Shown here: piece after piece, positions 60,871-64,000 of the stretch
Position numbering within the stretch: position 1 is the first letter of the stretch
How the letters are laid out: each line of letters opens with the position of its first letter
Program-made: the position numbers and the translations under genes
Source: CAWKCE01 sp032127035
Lineage (GTDB): Bacteria; Actinomycetota; Actinomycetes; JAHEKZ01
NCBI GenBank assembly: GCA_963848085.1
Contig: CAWKCE010000003.1
Span: 372,001 to 436,000 of the forward strand
Direction: 5' to 3'
DNA: 64,000 bases
Notes under the pieces: generated by a model
Told to the model about the DNA's origin: nothing
The model's input: the letters and a program-made list of their open reading frames with translations, nothing else
The model's database searches: none

Positions 60871-61881
60871 TCAGCCGGCGAACAGGGCGCTGTAGGCGTT
60901 CAGCGCCGGTTGCCCTCCGAGGTGGGCGTACAGGACGTTACTGCTCGGCGGGATCTCAGCACTGGTGACGAGATCGATCAGGGCGGCCATTGACTTCCCC
61001 TCGTAGACCGGGTCGATGATCATGCCCTCGAGGCGGCCGGTGAGACGGATCGCATCGAGCGTGGACTCGACCGGGATGCCGTAGAAGGCGCCGGCCCATC
61101 CCTCGAGCACCGTGATCTCGTCGTCGCTCAGATCGCGGTCCAGCCCGATCAGCGCGGCGGTGTTGCGGGCGATTCGACCCACCTGGTCCCGGGTGCGCTC
61201 AATCTTCGCCGACGCGTCGATGCCCAGTACCCGCCGCGGTCGGTCCTGTCCGGCAAAGCCCGCGATCATCCCCGCCTGCGTGGACCCGGTGACCGTGCAC
61301 ACGATGATCGTGTCGAAGAAGACCCCCAGGGCGGCTTCCTGCTCCTGGACCTCGTCTGCCCATTGGGCAAAGCCCAGACCGCCGAGTCGATGGTCGGATG
61401 CGCCGGCTGGGATGCCGTAGGGGCGCCCTCCCCGGGCTCGCACGTCGTCCAGGGCACGGTTCCAGCTGTCCCGGAACCCGATGTCGAACCCGGCGGGGTC
61501 GAGCCGGACCTCGGCACCCATGATTCGCGACAGCAAGATGTTGCCCACCCGGTCGTTGACCGCGTCCGGCCAGTCGACCCACTTCTCCTGCACGAGAACG
61601 GCGCGCAGGCCGAGCTTCGCGGCGACGGCGGCGACCTGACGGGTGTGGTTGGACTGGTAGCCGCCGATGGATACGAGCGTGTCGGCGCCCTGTGCGATGA
61701 CATCGGGGACGATGTACTCGAGCTTGCGCGTCTTGTTCCCGCCGTAGGCGAGCCCGCTGTTGCAGTCCTCCCTCTTCGCCCAGATCCGCGCCCCGCCCAG
61801 ATGAGCGGTCAGACGGTCGAGCGGATGGATCGGACTGGGACCGAACAGCAGGGGATAGCGCGGGAAGTCTGTCAGCGGCAT
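60871..61881 (-). CDS. acdS: 1-aminocyclopropane-1-carboxylate deaminase
   Basis: 337 residues from ATG 61881. PLP lysine is K50 in GGNKTRKLEY; VSIGGYQSNHTRQVAAVAAK follows. The residues that separate ACC deaminase from D-cysteine desulfhydrase are the ACC-deaminase ones: Glu295 in VYEGKSM and Leu322 in LYAHLGG. It breaks ACC into 2-oxobutanoate and ammonia, lowering plant ethylene, a trait of plant-associated bacteria. The frame runs upstream to 61947 without conserved sequence. Operon with the DapB-like gene. Confidence 0.93.
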   Translation of the reverse strand: MPLTDFPRYPLLFGPSPIHPLDRLTAHLGGARIWAKREDCNSGLAYGGNKTRKLEYIVPDVIAQGADTLVSIGGYQSNHTRQVAAVAAKLGLRAVLVQEKWVDWPDAVNDRVGNILLSRIMGAEVRLDPAGFDIGFRDSWNRALDDVRARGGRPYGIPAGASDHRLGGLGFAQWADEVQEQEAALGVFFDTIIVCTVTGSTQAGMIAGFAGQDRPRRVLGIDASAKIERTRDQVGRIARNTAALIGLDRDLSDDEITVLEGWAGAFYGIPVESTLDAIRLTGRLEGMIIDPVYEGKSMAALIDLVTSAEIPPSSNVLYAHLGGQPALNAYSALFAG

Positions 61882-62040
61882 GGGAACGAACAGTAGCCGC
61901 CGCTGCTCCGTCCAAGCTGTCCCCACTTCGACCGAAACGTCCGCCATCCGCCACCGCCTCAGCGGTTACCGACCTGGACGGACCTTGCCCGACAGGCGAG
62001 CGTCACGCAGACTGTGGTGCTCCGGAACCGGAGCGTTCTC

Positions 62041-62793
62041 ATGGCCCGACCACAGAACAGTCCGACAGTGCTCGCGCGAGCCAGTGCAAGACTGGCCGCG
62101 CTTACCGACCCGGAACCGCACACGGACGAGAGCCTGTACGTCCTGTCCTACCTCGGCCTGCGCAAGGGCGTCGGAATCATCAGTCTGGCCCTGCCGGTCG
62201 TCCTCCTCGTCGGTAAGCCGGTGCTCGACGGTGGCGGCATGCAGGGGTCGATCAGTGCTTACTACTACACCAGCATGCGCAACTACTTCGTGGGCAGCCT
62301 GTGCGCTCTTGCCGTGTTCCTGTTCTCGTACAAGTACGCGCCACGAGACAACTTCCTCAGCACCGCAACGGCGCTGTTCGCCCTCGGCGTGGTCTTCTTC
62401 CCCACGACGCCTCCTGGCGACGCAACGACCTGGACCGGTGTCGTCCACCTCGTGTGCGCGGCGTTGTTCTTCCTGCTGTTGGCATATTTCGCGTATTTCG
62501 TGTTCACCCGGCCCCCGATGCCCCACGAACAGGTCGAGGCGCGCAAGCGGGTGAGAAACCGGATCTATCGCAGCTGCGGCGTCACGGTAGTGGCCTGCCT
62601 GCTGCTGGTCCCCGTTTCCGACCTGGTTCTCTCGGACTCTGCGCGGGTGCGTCTGCATCCACTCTTCTGGCTCGAGACGGTCGCCATCCTCGCGTTCTCG
62701 ACGTCGTGGCTGGTCAAGGGCGGGTTCCTCTTCGCCGACCGGCCGGACACTGGCAGCGGTAACGTGGCCGACGACCCCGTTGGCCCGAAGTGA
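62041..62793 (+). CDS. DUF998-like membrane protein
   Basis: 250 residues from ATG 62041; GTG 62014 is an alternative. Six transmembrane helices are predicted, with the family-like loop GSISAYYYTSMRNYFVGSL near the second helix. No function known. It is 13 bases before the beta-ureidopropionase gene on the same strand and may belong to the pyrimidine-degradation operon, possibly by chance. Confidence 0.75.
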   Translation: MARPQNSPTVLARASARLAALTDPEPHTDESLYVLSYLGLRKGVGIISLALPVVLLVGKPVLDGGGMQGSISAYYYTSMRNYFVGSLCALAVFLFSYKYAPRDNFLSTATALFALGVVFFPTTPPGDATTWTGVVHLVCAALFFLLLAYFAYFVFTRPPMPHEQVEARKRVRNRIYRSCGVTVVACLLLVPVSDLVLSDSARVRLHPLFWLETVAILAFSTSWLVKGGFLFADRPDTGSGNVADDPVGPK

Positions 62794-62806
62794 GAGGCGG
62801 ATCCCG

Positions 62807-63643
62807 ATGACGGTGGTACGTGCAGCACTGGTGCAGACCGCGTGGACCGGCGACAAGGAGTCGATGATCAAGCTCCACGAGGAGCGTGCCCGCGAGGCGG
62901 CCGCCCAGGGAGCCAAGGTCATGTGCTTCCAGGAGCTGTTCTACGGCCCCTACTTCTGCCAGGTGCAGGACGCGGCGTACTACGACTACGCCGAGTCGAT
63001 CCCCGGGCCAACCACTGAACGCTTTCAGGCCCTGGCGGCTGAGCTCGGGATGGTGCTGGTCCTCCCCATGTACGAGCAGGAGCAGCCTGGGTTCTTGTAC
63101 AACACCGCGGCGGTGGTGGACGCGGACGGGAGCTACCTCGGCAAGTACCGCAAGCACCACCTGCCGCACGTCAAGGGATTCTGGGAGAAGTTCTACTTCC
63201 GCCCCGGCAACCTCGGATTCCCGGTGTTCGACACCGCGGTCGGTCGCGTCGGCGTCTACATCTGCTACGACCGGCACTTCCCGGAGGGCTGGCGGGCACT
63301 CGGCCTCAACGGGGCGGAGATCGTGTTCAACCCTTCGGCTACCAGTCGCGGTCTGTCCAACTACCTGTGGAAGCTGGAGCAGCCGGCGGCTGCGGTCGCC
63401 AACGAGTACTTCATCGGCGCGATCAACCGCGTGGGGATCGAGGACTTGGGCGACGACGACTTCTACGGCACGACGTACTTCGTCGACCCGGAGGGCGCCT
63501 TCGTCGGGGATGTCGCCAGTGACCACGACGCCGAGCTGATCGTGCGCGACCTCGACATGGAGCTGCTGACTGAGGTACGCAACCGGTGGGCCTTCTACCG
63601 CGACCGCAGGCCGGACGCCTACGCCGACCTGACCAGGCCGTAG
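62807..63643 (+). CDS. Beta-ureidopropionase / N-carbamoyl amidohydrolase (nitrilase family)
   Basis: 278 residues from ATG 62807. Catalytic triad Glu in CFQELFYGPYF near residue 45, Lys in GKYRKHHLPH near 115 and Cys in YICYDRHFPEGWR near 152. The order with a hydantoinase gene indicates hydrolysis of N-carbamoyl-beta-alanine (or N-carbamoyl-amino acids) as the last step of reductive pyrimidine degradation. Confidence 0.88.
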   Translation: MTVVRAALVQTAWTGDKESMIKLHEERAREAAAQGAKVMCFQELFYGPYFCQVQDAAYYDYAESIPGPTTERFQALAAELGMVLVLPMYEQEQPGFLYNTAAVVDADGSYLGKYRKHHLPHVKGFWEKFYFRPGNLGFPVFDTAVGRVGVYICYDRHFPEGWRALGLNGAEIVFNPSATSRGLSNYLWKLEQPAAAVANEYFIGAINRVGIEDLGDDDFYGTTYFVDPEGAFVGDVASDHDAELIVRDLDMELLTEVRNRWAFYRDRRPDAYADLTRP

Positions 63644-63665
63644 ACGGGCGAGAGGAGCTCCGCAC

Positions 63666-64000
63666 ATGACAGTCCTGATTCGTGGTGGCACCGTGATCAG
63701 TCCGACTGGGTCCACGAGCGCCGACGTTCTGATCGACGGCGAGACGATTGCCGCGGTCCTTGAACCGGGTTCCACGGCGCTGGGTGCCGACCTCGCTTCG
63801 AGCGCCGACCGGGTGGTCGAAGCAGGTGGCAAGTACGTGATCCCCGGTGGTGTGGACTGTCACACGCACATGGAGCTCCCCTTCGGCGGGACGTTCGCCT
63901 CCGACACGTTCGAGACGGGAACCCGGGCGGCAGCCTGGGGTGGCACCACGACGATCATCGACTTCGCCGTGCAGCGCACCGGCGAGCGGGTCCAGGACGG
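63666..64000 (+). CDS. Dihydropyrimidinase/hydantoinase, partial
   Basis: First 111 residues from ATG 63666, with GAGAGGAG ahead; the window ends inside the gene. LIRGGTVISPTGSTSADVLIDG is the usual N-terminal beta-sandwich, and DCHTHMELPFGGT near residue 63 is the metal-binding HxH start of the TIM barrel. It opens the ring of dihydropyrimidines or hydantoins, feeding the preceding ureidopropionase. Confidence 0.9.
   Translation, partial: MTVLIRGGTVISPTGSTSADVLIDGETIAAVLEPGSTALGADLASSADRVVEAGGKYVIPGGVDCHTHMELPFGGTFASDTFETGTRAAAWGGTTTIIDFAVQRTGERVQD

Overview
The window is high-GC DNA from an actinobacterium. From memory, the left 20 kb keeps the gene order of the Mycobacterium tuberculosis Rv3201c-Rv3193c block: adnB, nudC, mycoredoxin, uvrD2, whiB7, ABC1 kinase, ThiF-like protein, DUF2342 protein, PDZ-Lon protease, UPF0182. 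WhiB7, mycoredoxin, AdnB, a PPA1309-family protein and a GTG-rich, tightly overlapping gene style all fit Actinobacteria. A nocardioform or Propionibacteriales (Nocardioidaceae-like) host is a guess; no rRNA is present to test it.

Region 1 (1-20.8 kb) is conserved core: DNA repair helicases (AdnB C-terminus, UvrD2), NudC, mycoredoxin, WhiB7 behind an apparent attenuator leader, an ABC1 kinase coupled to a cyclodehydratase-like ThiF protein, metalloproteases, MoaE, a PDZ-Lon protease, a UPF0182 membrane protein, and the pentose phosphate genes zwf-pgl with convergent gnd.

Region 2 (20.8-32.2 kb) is accessory. It starts at an initiator tRNA gene whose last 43 bases (anticodon loop to 3' end) recur four more times downstream at 22.5, 26.8, 29.7 and 32.1 kb. 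The first three of these downstream copies are followed by a terminator-like hairpin, as the tRNA is. I read this as a tandem pile-up of elements integrated at tRNA-fMet. No integrase remains. The cargo is sparse and decayed: an SRPBCC protein, an alcohol dehydrogenase fragment, an Ig-like secreted protein, small membrane proteins, a DUF1778 antitoxin with a broken GNAT toxin, a BTAD regulator without its NTPase, a frameshifted SGNH lipoprotein, a DUF4395 protein and a DinB protein.

Region 3 (32.3-47.5 kb) is variable metabolism and stress: FAD monooxygenase and class V aminotransferase, SOUL protein, PPK2 and a P-type ATPase, MaoC, YjbQ, an ArsR-AHSA1 pair, a secreted cupredoxin-like protein with a multicopper oxidase, and furA-katG behind a Fur-box promoter that seems to give a leaderless furA mRNA.

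Region 4 (47.6-64 kb) is mostly amine, amide and peptide catabolism: penicillin-acylase family enzyme, FAD amine oxidases, a PLP decarboxylase, a secreted tripeptidyl-aminopeptidase-like hydrolase, ACC deaminase paired with a DapB-like reductase that lacks the catalytic histidines, and the start of a reductive pyrimidine/hydantoin degradation operon (beta-ureidopropionase, hydantoinase) that runs off the right edge.
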